A stretch of 64,000 nucleotides of DNA. It comes from Balanoglossus misakiensis (lineage: Eukaryota; Hemichordata). The stretch covers positions 7,440,001 through 7,504,000 of the forward strand of contig CM082585.2 of assembly GCA_040954595.2 (NCBI GenBank), written 5' to 3'. Below the pieces are notes generated by a model. It searched no databases and was not told the origin of the DNA. It was given only the letters and a program-made list of their open reading frames with translations. The translations under genes were made by a program, and so were the position numbers. Below, piece after piece: positions 23,494 through 38,700 of the stretch; within the stretch, counting starts at the first letter, position 1; every line of letters begins with the position of its first letter.

Positions 23494-26400
23494 GAAGAAA
23501 ACAGAGTGTTCACGGTCTTGTTTTCACACAAAAAATCTCCATAGAGTTTACAATGATTGGCGGCCATTTTGAATTTCGAATTTGAGGCAATTTCGCTCTC
23601 AATGAAAAATGTGCGTGATGACCCCCGTTTTTTCTCTATTTTCAGAGAGAATAAGCCCAAGTTGCCTTGAGCAAAATAGGAGGAAATATATAAAGATAGG
23701 TTTTCGAGGTGAGTTCTGCTTTAAACGATGGAGGCAGGGGTGAGAATCTAGCCTCCTTGCAGTGATGTCGTAAACCAATGTTAGGCCCCTAATCACCTTT
23801 TCCTACCTCTGGTCAGTTCCTTGCGAACGTGTGTGTAGTTTTGCCAAACGATTTGAACGTTCAGCTGTTCAAAAGGTTCGCGCTATATCTATTGCAGCAA
23901 GAAAATGTTCCGGACAAGTGCATTTTTATTCAAACAATGTGATGATTTACGACGTAAAATGTTCCAATTAGAGCGGACTTTGTGAGAGGTTGTGCGCGGT
24001 ATTCATCACCACCTACGAACAAAATATCTCTCATTATGTTGTCAAATATTGAACGCATCTTCAAAGATTAATCACTGGGCTTTTGTTTCCGTCGCCAAGG
24101 TCGCAAGCCGTTTTGTACTCCTTGTCGCAAACAATGCATCTGACAGGAAGGCGAATGCGCGCATACTCTTTTACGACTTTCCTTCCCAACTTGGCGGAGT
24201 ATTAGATTTTTATCGTGGTTCCCCTGATCAAAGGAATCACCGAACTGCCTATTGTCAGGGAATCTGTCGTTGGGATTTACTGCTGAATGTAATATCATTC
24301 CTACACTACCTTTGTGTTATCTTTGCCGTGGTAGGCTCAGTGGGTGATGATATACACCAAACAACCTTGGCAAAAATGACCGGCAAAGAAAAAAAAGTGT
24401 AACAAATAGGCCTAGGCCTACACAAATAACGTCTGTTGGAGGACACGGCCAGTTCGAGCAGGTCAGCAATACAGTTTTGAAATGAGGTTTTGCTGTCTTT
24501 GACAGGACAGTACAGTACAGACGCACCTGTACTTGCGTACACTGTACATCTTTTGTGATCAGAGACAATACTATTGTGGCCCTGGATGCGGTCTCCAGGG
24601 GCGCGTTGTGAAAGTCTTCTTTGAGACTGCGCACACTGACCGAGGATGAACGAGATTGTTCCCTTGGCGCAAGTTCAAGTTGTACACCTTAACCTTGTCC
24701 TTGGCACGGTCAGAGATGTTTGATTTCTTCAAAGGGTATTTATCGAGGCGAAGCTAAACACATTTTGTGCGATTCGGGTCAGCGGATTCCTAAGTCCTGG
24801 AAAAGTAATCGTTCAGGCACCGTTCGTACACTGCCTTCAGGGAATGATAAAAGCTTGCGAGGAACTGGAGCGAAATGGACGGTTTCTTGCATACTCTTTG
24901 CATTAGGAAACAATTGTAAATATCGCAGGCCTGAACTGCTAAACAAATTTACGATAAATCTTTTGATGTGTTCGTGCACCGACAAGAATTTACAGTGGAC
25001 GCCTTTTTGTCCCACAATCCACATGCAAGTTTCCATTGTGGATTTTTATTACATGATAGCGAGAGACGTTAATTGCATTGTTTCTGTTGCTGTTATTTGT
25101 CTGTAGTAGTATAGGCATACTCACAATTACACGTTTTACAGGGCGGCAAGTGATGAATGCTGTGACGTCATCGACACGGAATTGAGTGCATAAAATTTCA
25201 TTATGTGACGGTAATGTTTATCGATTCATGTAGGCCTAATTATCGCGTCTGTAGTAGCTGACAGTGGATTGGTGCCAGTGATGTACTCTGATCGTTTTAT
25301 AGACATCCCACTTTTACTTTCAACATCTTGTGTCTTTTAGGTGTGCGCATTAAATTGCACAAATCTCGTTATCGTCTTTCGCCGGTCGTTTAATGTCGAC
25401 AGGACAATTCTTTCCTGGCTTGTATGGCAGAGAGTGAATTCAAAACTGTACACGTGTATGATTCTATTGTCTTCGGGTCTTTAAACACTGAAAAATTGAG
25501 AGCGAAAATTTATGAGGGTTTATTTTTCATGTACTGCTATCATGGTTTCTGCTTTGCGTGTACTTAACTCAGATTCAGATATTATCAAGTTATGAACTGG
25601 CGCGCTTTAAAAGTACAGCTTCAACACCAGACCACACAGCCGACCCGGACGCGCTGTACAAACAACCACAAAGAAACCGTTACCTTTTACGACACCTGGT
25701 ACAAAAAGCCATTGTTTGCCGACAGAAAGAATCTGTCGAAAATCGTTCAATAATAACACACGGGCCACACAGATGACGCAGGTACAGCTGATTTATGCCT
25801 ACTGCAGCCTTTTTTTGTGGGAGACTCGTAAAATTTTATACCGCGGACTCAGTTAAAAACCAACAAAAACCGAAATTAACTGTGAGATGCGTGCGTTTGC
25901 TTTGCATTATGGGAAGTTTGCAATCTCAGCGGGATCAGAGCCTCTGTCACTGACCTCCCGTACATTTCGCAATACATGCAATTTATCAAACGATGCATTC
26001 ATCGTCACCTGGATTAAAATAGATGACTATAGCCTACACCACTGTAAACAGAGAACCAGTAACCTCTTGATCGGTACCGTACTTCGTTATCCCACTGTAA
26101 CCGCCGGCGCGAACGTTTTATTCCCGAACTGCCCCAAACGCTAACGGATGAATATAAATTCCACGAAAGATTGACACGCGTCCTATAAAATCTTCAGCGA
26201 AGGCATCATTTCTCTTGCAACGAATAAAATCAATTATCTCATAAAATGATTTTGCCGCGCACATTGATTTATGTATGGAAACTGTCAATTGCATTGATTT
26301 TATTGATAGTGATGGCCGGGTTAAAGAAACATCCGCCATAAAATCGACTAAAATGAAACCCAAAGTGTAATTATTGATTGGCTGTGGTAAGTTGTTTTCC

Positions 26401-29258
26401 AGTCAAAGTCAGGCAATCATTTGTATACTGAATGTGACGTATACAACTAGGTTAACTATCTGACTATTTAGTCCATTTTCCTGCAAAAGGACAATATTTC
26501 TGTATTCACTATTTCCGGTTCCTGTGATGGTGTATTTCCGGTTCCTGTTAGGGTGTGAGCGACCATTCACATTGCGTAGTGGCTCACCATCAATACGCCA
26601 TGGTATCTGTAGCTAAATTTCCATAGGTAACCGTATATACTTTAATATTTGAAACGTCAATTATTTACGGTGTTTTGATTTTAAAAATGAACACTCTTAC
26701 GAGGTATTTGGTTACTGATCACAGAGGTTAAATTATCGTGTCCCGCTGCCATGGCGACGCGGTCGATACAAGTTATAATCTAATAAAGTTTTGTACTTCC
26801 GGAGTTGCCGTCTATATTACACTGTCAGAAAGTATTAGAAGTTGATCAACCGTGTGCGTTTCTGACGAATTCTATTTCAAGTAACAGCAATTAAGAAGTA
26901 TTTGCAGTCGAGAATAGCGGCCACTTATTTCTGTTTGGATTCTTGCACGCATTTGAAATGCGATGCGGCTATCATTCTCGAGAATGCATCGGGTATTTCG
27001 GGGGTAACAAATCACGCGAGTTTGGAAAGCTACAGGAATTTCTCTCCTTTGAAATGTGAACGAAAAATTCCAACAATGAAACTGCTTCTTTATAATTTAT
27101 CAATAAAAGATACTTCTTTTTTTGCAAGATGATTGGTGTAGAAGAGGGCTGGGGCCAGGGTTAGGGGGGGGGGGTTGTAAGTAGGTGATGAAACATCCGG
27201 ACGTTCCTGCAAACTTTAATTATGCACCGGGCATTCTAGACAGATGCATTTCACACATCATGCTAAATATTCTGTGCTTCGACTGAACCACGTCACACTG
27301 TGTGATAGCCATTTAGTGTACAATGTGTCTATCATGTAGGATCGCGTAGACTTCTGCAGTAGCACGTTTGACAGATCCTCGCGATGTGTACCACGCTATT
27401 AATCCAACCCGTCGATTTTTTAAATACTGTCGTTATTTTCCCAAGCTGCCGTAAATCTTAGTTCGTGCATAGTCGTCACCCTTGCAATATTCCTTACGCG
27501 CCGTGTGCATTCTCCCTCTCGATCCAGTCGCAGCGAAGATCGATATTCAAAACGGGCCTTTGACTAGAGGGATCAGTGTATTAAATGCACGCTGCTCGGA
27601 CAACCGCAGGAAACAAATAGACGCAAACAAAAGGAAGACGTCGCCGCTTGTTCTGCCGCCAGCGAAAGTGGGATACGACACTGCCGGCCTCCGACTCGCC
27701 AAAGGGGACATGTTCTTGTGAAGGTCGCCGAAAAGCAGAGGACGCTTCGACCGGAATAGATAATATATGCGTGTCAGCAGCATACAGCGACGGACATCAG
27801 ACTATAAGCAGGTGAGGGATTAGCATTTTGCGGTATTCGTCTTCAATTGTCTACCCACACTGACTATAAATAGTCGGCACTATGCATATAACGGTGTAAT
27901 TTCCCCCGTGTTGACCTAACGGCGCACAGCAGGCAGAATTAACATGATGAGAGCGACGCAGCGTGACTCGCGATATTAAAGCACTCCAAGTACTCCGGTG
28001 ATACCGTGATCGAACAGACGATATCGTGCAAGGTACCCGCAGCCTCGTTATATCGGTTTCAGTTTTATAATATAGTCACGTTTTTTTAAGGAAGGCCGTC
28101 GGGCTTTGAGGCTCACCGTCACGCCACATTACGTAACGTTCAATTTTTCAGAAACAATGTCGACAAAAAAAAATCAGTCTGCACGCTCACCAACTACTCT
28201 ATTGTTGTCATGGTAATCATCATTTCCATGGGTACAACACGCAAAAATCGACAGGATGACAATAACATAAAAGCAACATCTATCCACCAGAATGATGTAT
28301 ATTTGTATAGGTGTCTGGTTTCATTGTAACAAAGTCTGCGGGGTATTTATGCGCCAATCGTTCATAAAATCACAAATTATACCGTTTCTATTGTACATTC
28401 CGACCGATAAAACACTTTCGTTGGTATATCGTGGGTTCCTCATATTTACACAGGACTGGGGTTATTTCCAAGTCCTCAGACAGGTGGCAGTCGGGGTCAA
28501 AGGTCGCGGAAGTTTTTGGCTGCATTCGAAAAACCAAGTTTCCCTTATATCGATCCAAATTGATTAAGGCGCCCGTAACGTGGCATGGAGGTTGTCTTGA
28601 GTAAAAAAATCAACATTAATCGATCGCGCAGAATACAAAATAGCATAAAGTGCACTGTCATCATATTGAGCGCAAATTTGGAGATTTCTAATCTGAAAAT
28701 AAAACAGGGAGTGGTGACGTCACGGCGCCTCACCACGAGACCATGGAAACACCTCCAAAACAATCAGTGTATGTGAATATCAGAAAAATATAACAGTTGC
28801 TTAAAACAACAATGCATCGCCCGCCGCGAAAGTAGGGTGATTGCGTGCGAGAGCGTGGACTCTGCTCAGCCAAACGAACGGCAGGCGACAAAGGGCATGC
28901 GACTAGAAAAACATCTTTTCTCAGACGCGCGTTTATTCTCTCGACATATTGTTTGCTTGATTATTCACTCAGATAATGCGTGGTCCGATAATTGCTTTGG
29001 TCGCAGAAATAACCAGGGTTTCAGTTTTCAATAAGGATGTATTACGATTTGTGTTTATTAATTGAAATTGTCGGAATCTCTAAACCGGTACCCAGTATCA
29101 CGGTTAAACTAACGAATAGAAAAGAATGGTAACCAGCGCGCAAAGTTTGGGTTTGGTAGGCAAATTACCTCATATTATCCAAGGTTTCAAACGGCCTTCT
29201 GGCAAGTTTCAATATCATGATAATGTGGGTTTAGAAACTATCGCGTTCGACTGCCAGT

Positions 29259-29530
29259 GATTGGCCACACTTCTACCCGGCGTCCGATTGGTCGTACGCC
29301 GACCAATTAGATGGTCAAACGGTAATTCGGACCCGATTGGTCACCCCGGCCGATTGGTGAAACATGACTGGTTGGTCACACGTCGATCGACTGGTTGGTC
29401 AAACTTTGGTCGCATTTTGGCCAACTTACTGGCGCGCGCTGTCTGACTGGTTGGTTGGGCAGGCATGTGACAGTGGTTGGTAAAATTGACTGGTTGGTCA
29501 TTCACCATTCGTAATCAATGATTGGTTGGC
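29259..29530. promoter_or_regulatory. Cluster of ATTGG/CCAAT and ACTGGTTGGTC motifs
   Basis: At least five ATTGG boxes, one CCAAT and four copies of ACTGGTTGGTC lie within about 270 bp, in a loosely tandem pattern (GATTGGTC, CGATTGGTG, GACTGGTTGGTCA). ATTGG is the reverse of the NF-Y core. It could equally be a degenerate tandem repeat without regulatory role. Confidence 0.45.
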
Positions 29531-32500
29531 CGCAACTGAAACCGACGGATTCAGTGATTACCATAACAACGGTTGCCTGGCAGACACACAGGCCTGTAGA
29601 TGCGGTTCATCGGTTGATTAAGCCGGCATCAATAATTCAAAGAACATTCTGTCTACAGTAATTTTGATGGCAAACGAGTAAATTACTTTTCATCATTACA
29701 AGGGCCCCCGAAGGAGACGCAATTTTCTAATTTAGAAAAAAAATATCAAAATGGCTGACGTCACTTCAAAAATATCTGGTAACATAATGACCGAAGCAAA
29801 CAATGCATGAACGATGTGATGTCCTTGTAGCTGTATCTGTCATTTTCCACGGTGATATATTACTACATACTAGTATCGCAATCTCACCATTTGCATCGCA
29901 TCAGAAATACTAATAGAATCGTTTATTACCCTTTTATAAAATTTAATTTTTATATATCTCTTTCTCAATTTTCGTGTTTGAATCCCAGCTAGGCTATTTT
30001 CCCATTGTTGTATGGTTTGTCATTCAGGAGTGTCGTTGCATGTGTGGTTAGGTTTGTCTAGTATAAAAACGTGGTAGCCACATTATTAGGTGTACCCGCA
30101 AATATAATGCATGCACTGCACCCAACGCACGCAGCTGCCTTTCGACGCGGGGCACGCAAGTGCACGCGCATGTTGGCACGAAGAGACGGCATGCTGTGAA
30201 GTGTACTGCTACTGCTGGCGTTGTTTGTCAGAAATGCTTGTCCTCATCACCTCCGGAATGATTCCGAGCCCCCCCCCCTTCCGTGGGCAATGGTCGATCC
30301 CTACAGGCGATGCGAGCCTTGGCCCCAAGCAGTTCAACATAAAAGTAGCACGGGACGCTCTCCGATCGCTTTCTAAAGTAGGCTGACGTCTTGAAACCGT
30401 GTGATGCGAGTGGTTTTGAAACCATGGCAGCCGGGGAGACATCATCGTTTTTAGTTTGCGGTTCATTCATGGAGAACTCACTCCATCAAAACAAGATCTC
30501 GGAACGTCAGACCCGTGATTAAGCAAAACAAACCAGCAAAGAGTACTAGTGGATCATCGTTATATGAGAATGCATGAAATCCGAGTTCCACGCTATATTT
30601 GCGCGATCTTTCTGACCCGAGAACTCTATCACTCGAGAAAAAGGAATTTCGGACGGAAATTGCGAAGAGGCCAACTATGTATAGAGTCTGGCCGCGGCAC
30701 AAATTTCGTCTCCATTCACCATAACGCTGACTGTGGTGACGTATCTACCCTGGCCGTATATGGTATTTGTTGTATCATATTCCTCGAGCATAAAGACAGC
30801 GTGAGCAGGCCCCCAACAAGAATTTCAGAAATAGTTCCAGAGTAAAATGGTTCAAAAGTTTACAGCTCATAAATGTTTTCATTTTGAACGCTGACAGTTC
30901 GGGTTGCGAATATGATCCGAGTGGGTCGTAATCGCCTACGCGAAAAACACACACCAGACTTGCCTGGGCCGGCCTATACACTAGACCGGGCTTGGACATC
31001 AATTAGTTGTTTGCGCTAAGCTTCGTGATCGGTTGTCTTGCGAAATATTTCTGGTGGAACTTGACGAGCTTCGCAGAGCCAGATACCGAATATGATCCAG
31101 GCTCTGTGTGTGTCCGTGATGAATGAAGGCAGAACACATCCCACGTTACACTAAATGGTCCTTGCTTGTGTTGTTATGAATATACACGCAATTATTCAAT
31201 CGTGTAACGGTATAGTGGATCTTGAATGGATATCCCTTAAAGCCACATGCATGAGCTGCAACTTTTGAGAAATTATCATGAGATTTATTTCTAAACTTCA
31301 CCAATACTAGCCCATACAGATGTATGCACTTAAGTATATACAAGTTGAAGTATTATATTATGGGTGCATATGCAAGTTCTAACCAGATAAAGTTGCCGCT
31401 GATGAGGCTCTAAAACGTGACGAAATCGGACAGCCCTCCCCTCCCCAAGGGTTGAGGTGTCCGTGGGTATGTTTACACCTGTGATCGGATGAACCGGTCG
31501 TGGCACGACCGTAGTCACGCGCCCATCCACTACCAAAGATAAGATTTAAATCTCGCGAATAAAATCCAACCCCTTGATCGATGCAGACTGAAAACGCAAT
31601 TTTGAAACCCAACTGAGAAACAGCAATTGTTAATAGGCCTTTTTTATCCGATAATGGGTCATTTTGAGCCGTGCGTCGCTGTACTTTTATTGTTGAATTG
31701 AAATCCAGGTCACTTGTCAATAATGCATGAATAGCCCAAAGTGGTATAAATTATGTATTCCCTCACAGCAAATCCTGGAAAGGGTCTGTTATAAAGTTGG
31801 CCACGGTGTGTTGGCACAGTCAATAATCAATTATAGACTGAAGGAAGCTTTCTTTCATATCTGAGTACATTGTTTTCTACGGCCGCTGTGACTTTGACGG
31901 GTAAGAGAGATTTTGCAGCCAGTAGCCCACTTTCGTGGCACTTTATCAAACAGCGCGTTTGTATAAACTTATTTTTTGTCATTGTACAATAATTGTACCA
32001 GATGTCACGTGACGACTAGCCCTCAGTGGACAAGTCTCGACTGTCTTCTGCGTCTATACACAAAACACGAGTTGGCAGAAATAAACCACGGACGCCGGAA
32101 CTTGCAAATGATCTTGTTAGCACAGGTGAAATTTTAAGTGGATTGTCCAAGACTCTGGGAAATTGGTCCACTCAGTAGGTAACACACTTTCAAGGTCGTA
32201 CAGGTGTGTCCCCCCCCCGTCGGTAGCGTTGTGTGGTGCGTGGTTACCTAATTGCCTGCGACAAACACAAATAGTAGTTGCGTATAGCAAATATAATAAG
32301 TCCTTATAAAAACAGCCAAAAGGTTGATCGGGCCAACATCACACAACCCAGGGCGAATCTCCATGCCGTTTATATTCAGGAAACAGGATTGAGAGGGACT
32401 AATTAATATACCTTGTCAGTTTTAATGTAATCCCAGTTCTTGCCTCGACAATAAATATTCAAATAGCGGGTATCGACACGGAAACACGTATACCTAACCA

Positions 32501-35500
32501 TGTTCAAGTTCGTCGTGACTCGATTCGAAGCAAAGGAGAATACATTTGTATTTAAAAATAATAAAATCATTGAAAAAGATCAGATCAACAGACTCACTCG
32601 AAAGCATAATGTCGGAAAACAAAGTTTCAAAAAAGTACACCAGTTTTTGACCTTTAGGCTTAATAATACCACTTTTTAATTTTCAACTTAAAAGTAACGC
32701 GCATGTAATATGCAATCAGCGTTGGTGTATTATACAGCATAAGTACATGTAAGTTGCTATAGCTACCTTTCGTGTTTTTTAAATTTTTGCTACCTCCAAT
32801 TTTATAAACTCCGTCGCCTTATTAAACATATTCCGCAGTTTGGAGTCTGTACTATGTTACGCCGTTTGGGAGAGAGTCGTCAGTGAGAGGTTTACCCCGA
32901 ATCAATGTTTTTGTTTTGACAGTACATTCCTGTCGAAAGTGCTCCGAGACAAACAAGTTGTGAGGTCCACGTTGGTGATATATGTCTGATTTCTGTCTTT
33001 TTTGTCTGAAAATGCGTTGGCACCTGGATTGCAACGACAAAACTCTCGGTTTGTTACAGTTTCCCGTAATAGGTTTTAACGAGAGGATATTTTAGCCGCA
33101 CTTGTCAGCAAATGACAGATCGATGGGCTGCCTGGAGATGGCATTTATTCAATGGCTCTAAGTGATGTATCGCCATTAACTGGTTTTGATAATACGTGTA
33201 TCACTTTACATGAATGTAAAATGTTTTCCCGGACACGCTGATATGTTTTCATTCCAGCGAGGTCCTCTAAAATCGTCCCTATGCACGCAGCGTACATTCA
33301 TTGAGCGAATCTCTGCGCGTATTTACAGTTGGAAAGCGTCCACGCACTCAGCGCGTTCACTTCTGTGAGACATTCGACACGTGACACGATAGCCAATCAA
33401 AACGCGCTGTTAGCCGCACTGTTCGTTCATGGCAACCTTTCTTTCTTTCGAACAGTGTTCGATTATTGGAGTCGGGAGAAGAATGCCTGTCTTACGTAGG
33501 GCAGGCTCGTACCCATTGTGCAGAATGCGACCGGCAGCCGTAACACCCTCTGCGAAAATCTCTCGGATATAACGGGGCCTGAAATATCGCCGACTTGCGC
33601 AAGCTGACAACATCGTCTGTTTACAGAGATAGCCGCGTACTATACATTATTAACTTTCACATCACCGACAACCAGCGGAAAACGTAGGGCACCGTTCGTC
33701 CGAACGCGAAGACACGGCCGCTGTCGGCTTGTTCCCAGGTCTGTTTCTCTGGCTGGTGCGACACAATGTCCACTGGCGACCAGAAATAGGTAGGTTGGAG
33801 GATTTTTTTTAATCGGCGTCTTGGGTTTCACTGTGTACACGATGAACAGAGATTCGGTACTGGTTTAACACAATGACATCGCCTGTTGTTTGCGATACCA
33901 TTTCAAGTACGCGTTAAAAGGCTTTGTTGATGTTTTAAAGCTACTCACGACGGAGAGAAGGACTGTACATGTCGGTACCACGATAGTGTGTATATAGTCG
34001 CCAACTCTCCCATTCACCGGTGTTTTCCCCTCTTTGCCAGGCCCTGTAAAACAAACTTGTCAAGTACTGAACACATCGGAGGGTCGCCGTTCCGCCCTCG
34101 ATCCGGCGACGCGGTAACCAAGTTCACGTCAGATTTAACGACCCCTCGGAATAATTCTCGCGCGTGAGACTGAAGTGTGGAATTGTTATCAAAACAACGC
34201 GCAATTGACTTCTAGTTACGGCTTTTTGATGTTTAAATACTTTGTTAGTTCGAGATAAATTACCCGTCCAGCGAAACGCGTACACATATCAAGAGTTTGA
34301 CCTCGAGGCCATTATAAACATCGCCGTAACCCGAACACTGCTCGCAGAATGTAGATCGTCGCCGGGTCATTGCCACACACGCAAAAACTCGCGTCACCAT
34401 GTCATCCTATTATTAAATAATAGCAGATTTTTTTTTAATCCCAGCATGTCCCACCCGGGATGACGTCATTAGGTACGGCCGTTCGGGGGTGTTTTTTAAG
34501 AGTCCGTGTGATACGGTCATGTCAGAACAGGGAGAATTTATTTGAGCAAGAATGGAAATTTGATCTCAGATCATTACTGACTTTTGAAGCGTAATCGGAA
34601 TTGGCATTCCTTCGACAGCTTACACAGTCAGCGAAACGCACAACGAAATGTCTTGTTTTCGTCAATGTGTGGTTTAGAGACAAGGGCTGGCCCGCCGGAG
34701 AGCGGAGAGATTTTTCCGCCGATTCTGGACGGGCATCGCTGTAAGACCGGTACTCTGCCGGGAAGAGTAAAATCAATCAGTCGGTAAATCATTTCATAAA
34801 AAAGGGGGAAAATAAGTGCTATTAAGGGAAGTGGAAATTCCAGAGTCATCCTTTGGGGCCCTGTGAATGAAAACATCGCTCCCGCACACGTGGAAACGGT
34901 TCCCAAACAGTCAACTTGCGTTAGCCGCAGTATGATCTCGACACACCGGTTGATTTTTCCCTTTCTCTCTCGTTCTGCGAATTTCTTTTTGCGTCGACGG
35001 GCACGAAAAAGTATGTCGCTGACGGGCTAAAGAAGCGAACAAATACTATAGTACTTCGCTACGTGTTCCGCTATGAGTTGATCTTTAATTTGAAGCTACG
35101 GTGACCCTCACAATTGTCTCTTTACGCTTGAGAGGTCTTTTTTGTTTTGCGACTGACCAGCGCCGGACCTGTGTGACCGCGTGCGGCATACCTTGACACG
35201 GTCAGCATTTTGCGTCCGTAGTCAGGGGCATGGGGTCAGCCTATCGGATAATTGGACACTCACAGTCACAACCATTCAGTGTGGTAAAACCCTCGGTTTA
35301 TAAAAGTCAATAATGAGAATTTTAACCCGAAGTTAGCCTAATCCCCATGCACTGAGTTAGATAACTTCGTTTCGACGCGTTACCTTTTATTACACGGGCT
35401 TTAGAACCGCGAGTGATAAAACCTGGTCGATTCTAAAATTCTCATTACTATACGTAATAGCTTTCTCGTTTTTTTTTCTTGTTGTGAAAAAGTATGTAGT

Positions 35501-35680
35501 TCAAAGTAGGCTATTACAACTGTATGCATCTAGTTTTGGTTTGGTTGTGGGCAGCGTATGAAATGATACGTAGGGCTTAATATTTTTCTTCAGATTTGAG
35601 TGACTTAGGCTTTTCGAGAAATATCACAAGCTGTTCGCCGCTTTGCGAAGAACTCAGATGATTACAATGAGTGTTGTCGA

Positions 35681-35721
35681 CCGTTAGAATGATGTTGTAC
35701 AAAACAACATTATTCTAACGG
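35681..35721. repeat. 41-nt hairpin
   Basis: CCGTTAGAATGATGTTGT pairs with ACAACATTATTCTAACGG over 18 bp with one mismatch (a possible G-T pair), loop of five bases. There is no U-rich tract directly after it and no gene nearby. Confidence 0.6.
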
Positions 35722-38700
35722 CAGTACTCTCGCGCTCTCGCAAATGGAACTCGCAGCCAAACGTGTGCGCCATATTCTGGATTTTGTTTTCCAAAATGAA
35801 ATCCCGGAAAACGTAAACACATTGCCGTCAAAAGCCGGGTATGGCGAGAGATGAGATCGGCTGTCGTTGCTTCTGTTAAGGCTCCTGAAATCATATCCAC
35901 CGTCGCAGAAATATTTGCAGATACGCGAGAACAAGGCGGCGCGTTATTATAGACCTTGAGATCCCATCCGTTCCCGGAATTGATTATAAAACGCAGCTTC
36001 AATTCAATATGCCGGGTTTGTCCTTCAGTTTCCCCTTCTATCATCTTCTACAAGATCAAAGTAAGTCACGATTTTTGTTTTATGGTTCGTCTCCAGTCCT
36101 CAGCGTTGTGGAGTAACGACCAAGTAAGAAATATCGCAGCGATTTCACTACGTACGACAAGAGAACATTCCTTCGGGTTGCACTTGCGCCCTTTATCTCT
36201 GCCGTGCGTATTGGACGCCATTTTCTTTCTCGAAATAAGTGTATGTATATATAGCGATACTGTAACGGGGGGTTCGGGCTGACACATTTCAACAAGTTTC
36301 GCCGACTGTCGTCGCCTCGATGAAGTCTGGGCTGATCTGAATTTAATGATAACAACTGGGACGAATTGCACGGCCACGCTTTCCATTGCTAATGACGCCA
36401 CCGTCACCATAGCAACGCAGCAGTAGCTGTTACACGCTTCAATGTGTACTTCTTCCTCTCGCCGGCACCCTAGTTTTTTTTGGAAAATCGACGTGTTTTA
36501 TTTTCTGTTCGATTGAGAAGTATGACTAGTCAATAGCGAGCTTAGCCCAGACAATGAGAAAATAGTTGTTTTCGTAAATGTCTGATTTCGTGTTATTTGG
36601 ATTCTCTGCACGTGGGAGAAACTAACTTAGCTAGATTCAAAACAAGACGGAAACTCGACATGATTTAACAGCAATACCACATAATGTGTTGACACTGCAA
36701 TCAGGACAGGACCTGACGGCGGCTGTAAGTTCCCTAGTGCCTCAGTTCCATAAAAACCACTGCCCCATTTGCAACTGATAAACACGAGGTGGTTTTCCAT
36801 TTCGGCAATCACCCGGTCGTTTTCGGGTCACCGCCGCTCAAGACTCACTCCGTTACGCCAAACTGGCTTTGTATATACACCTCGAAGTTCAGGCAGTGTC
36901 AAGGTTCTTGCGTCATGCGACGTACCGGCTCCGGGCCTGCGACCACATCAAGCCTAACGTCTGTCTTGACCCGAGTTGTTCGTAGGTTGCTATTTTGGTC
37001 ATATAGTCTATTCACGTAGGTCTACCTACAGACGCAACGCCGTGATAATATCGGCTTCCCCGTTATATTTAAAGAGCGAGCGACACATGATGATGACAAA
37101 AAAAATCTGCATGGTAGCCGGGCCCCGGGCGGACGTATCCCAAGCGGCACCGCAAAGACCCTCGGCAACTCTGCGGAGCTCATTAATTACAAAAAAAGTA
37201 ATTCCTGAGTGTGCCGCCGGACATTAGGTGTTGAAATTCACGTCTCTCACACAGAAGACCGTATTCAGACCCATCCTCCAGACAGTCCGCGATCAATTAA
37301 GCATACTCAAATTCTAGGTTTTTATATGACAATAAATGACAAAATTGGTTCTCCAGCACGTAAAAACAAAATGGCCGCAAAAATGTGACGGATTGCTCAG
37401 TCCCTCTACTGACGGTGGACAGTGAAACATGGCGGAGATACCTTTATAAGTGTTTTTTTTGTCATACGAGTACAAGACACTTTGGTGATTGTAGGAATAA
37501 CCTTCCTTGCCAGAATAGTAGGCTTAATCATGTTCTGTCGACACTTTTTTTACGTTCGTTCCAGTCTTTGTTTTCTCACGGTCCCACCATCACCGTGGGT
37601 TTTTCTTTACCCTTTAAATTCGATGCATTGTCAGGTGTAGTGTTGCCGCCATTGACGACCGTGGCGTTGCGTGCCGGCACGAATAGCGATGCGCACAACG
37701 GGCGTGATGAGTGCAAAGAGTGTGACGGTCCGCGCCAGCACAATAGGAAACAATAACACGCAAACACAGGTATTGAACCAAATTGACCCCTTTGACACGC
37801 ATCAATATTATATGACCGTTGCAAGCTGTAAAATTGCCCTAACCGCCAACGACAACTCCAGTTCTCTGTTGATAGGAGTGCAGGGCGATTTAGTGGCAAT
37901 ATACACTATCTCAGCCGGCATTCACATCGCGACAGAACGCAGCGCCTTTGGTTTTGCATATATAGTTGGTATCTCTCTCTCTCTTTGCACAATGTACACG
38001 CGGCGATTGCATTCAGTGCCTCGCGCGTCCTGTTGTCATGGTAACCGCTCATTAGCAACTCGGCCGATGTTGCCTCATTCAATGTAAAGAAAAATGAACC
38101 CCTTTTTCCAATGACGTTTCAACTGCAGTGCCCTTTCAGGCGCACAAACCGTGGGTGACGGCAAGAAAACTGTGTTTTCGTAGCGAGTCTGAATTCACCG
38201 CTATGGCATTGAATTCAGACATTGAAATTAGTCAGTGACTGGCAAATTTCTTCTGTGAGTCCGTCGATCTGGCAGGGTATGGCTATTGACTGTTCGAATC
38301 ATTCTCCAACGTCGCGTGGAAACGGAGCTTATAAAAAGAAAACCGAGAACGAAATGATGTTGACAAAAAGTACAGCACTCCTTTCAAAGATGTTAGGCAA
38401 TTCTTGAAAAATGACCCTTGTAAGATTAGAATTGATCACAATTTTAGCAGAGTCGTGACTGGGCATGTTTGCCCGTCTTCTTCGCGCGATCCGTAATTCG
38501 TGGGTTTCTGTATACTTAAGGTGAGATTGTAGTCGTTGTAGGCAATGGTTATGGGACGCATCGGTTTGGAATACAAAGTATGAAGGACTCGGGCAGTTAG
38601 CTGGCTGTGCGGTAGCTGTCAATGAGAACAGCACTTGTGTGTTAACTATATGGGCTTCCTTGCCTAAATGGATGTGCAGCGGTATGGCATGTCCAGCCGA

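Noticed and set aside
37385-38087. Overlapping 72-138 codon frames on both strands
   Set aside because: No similarity to known proteins, and opposite strands are equally open; likely chance in GC-richer DNA.
38285-38310. tRNA B-box-like GTTCGAATC
   Set aside because: No A box or acceptor stem can be drawn upstream, so not a tRNA.
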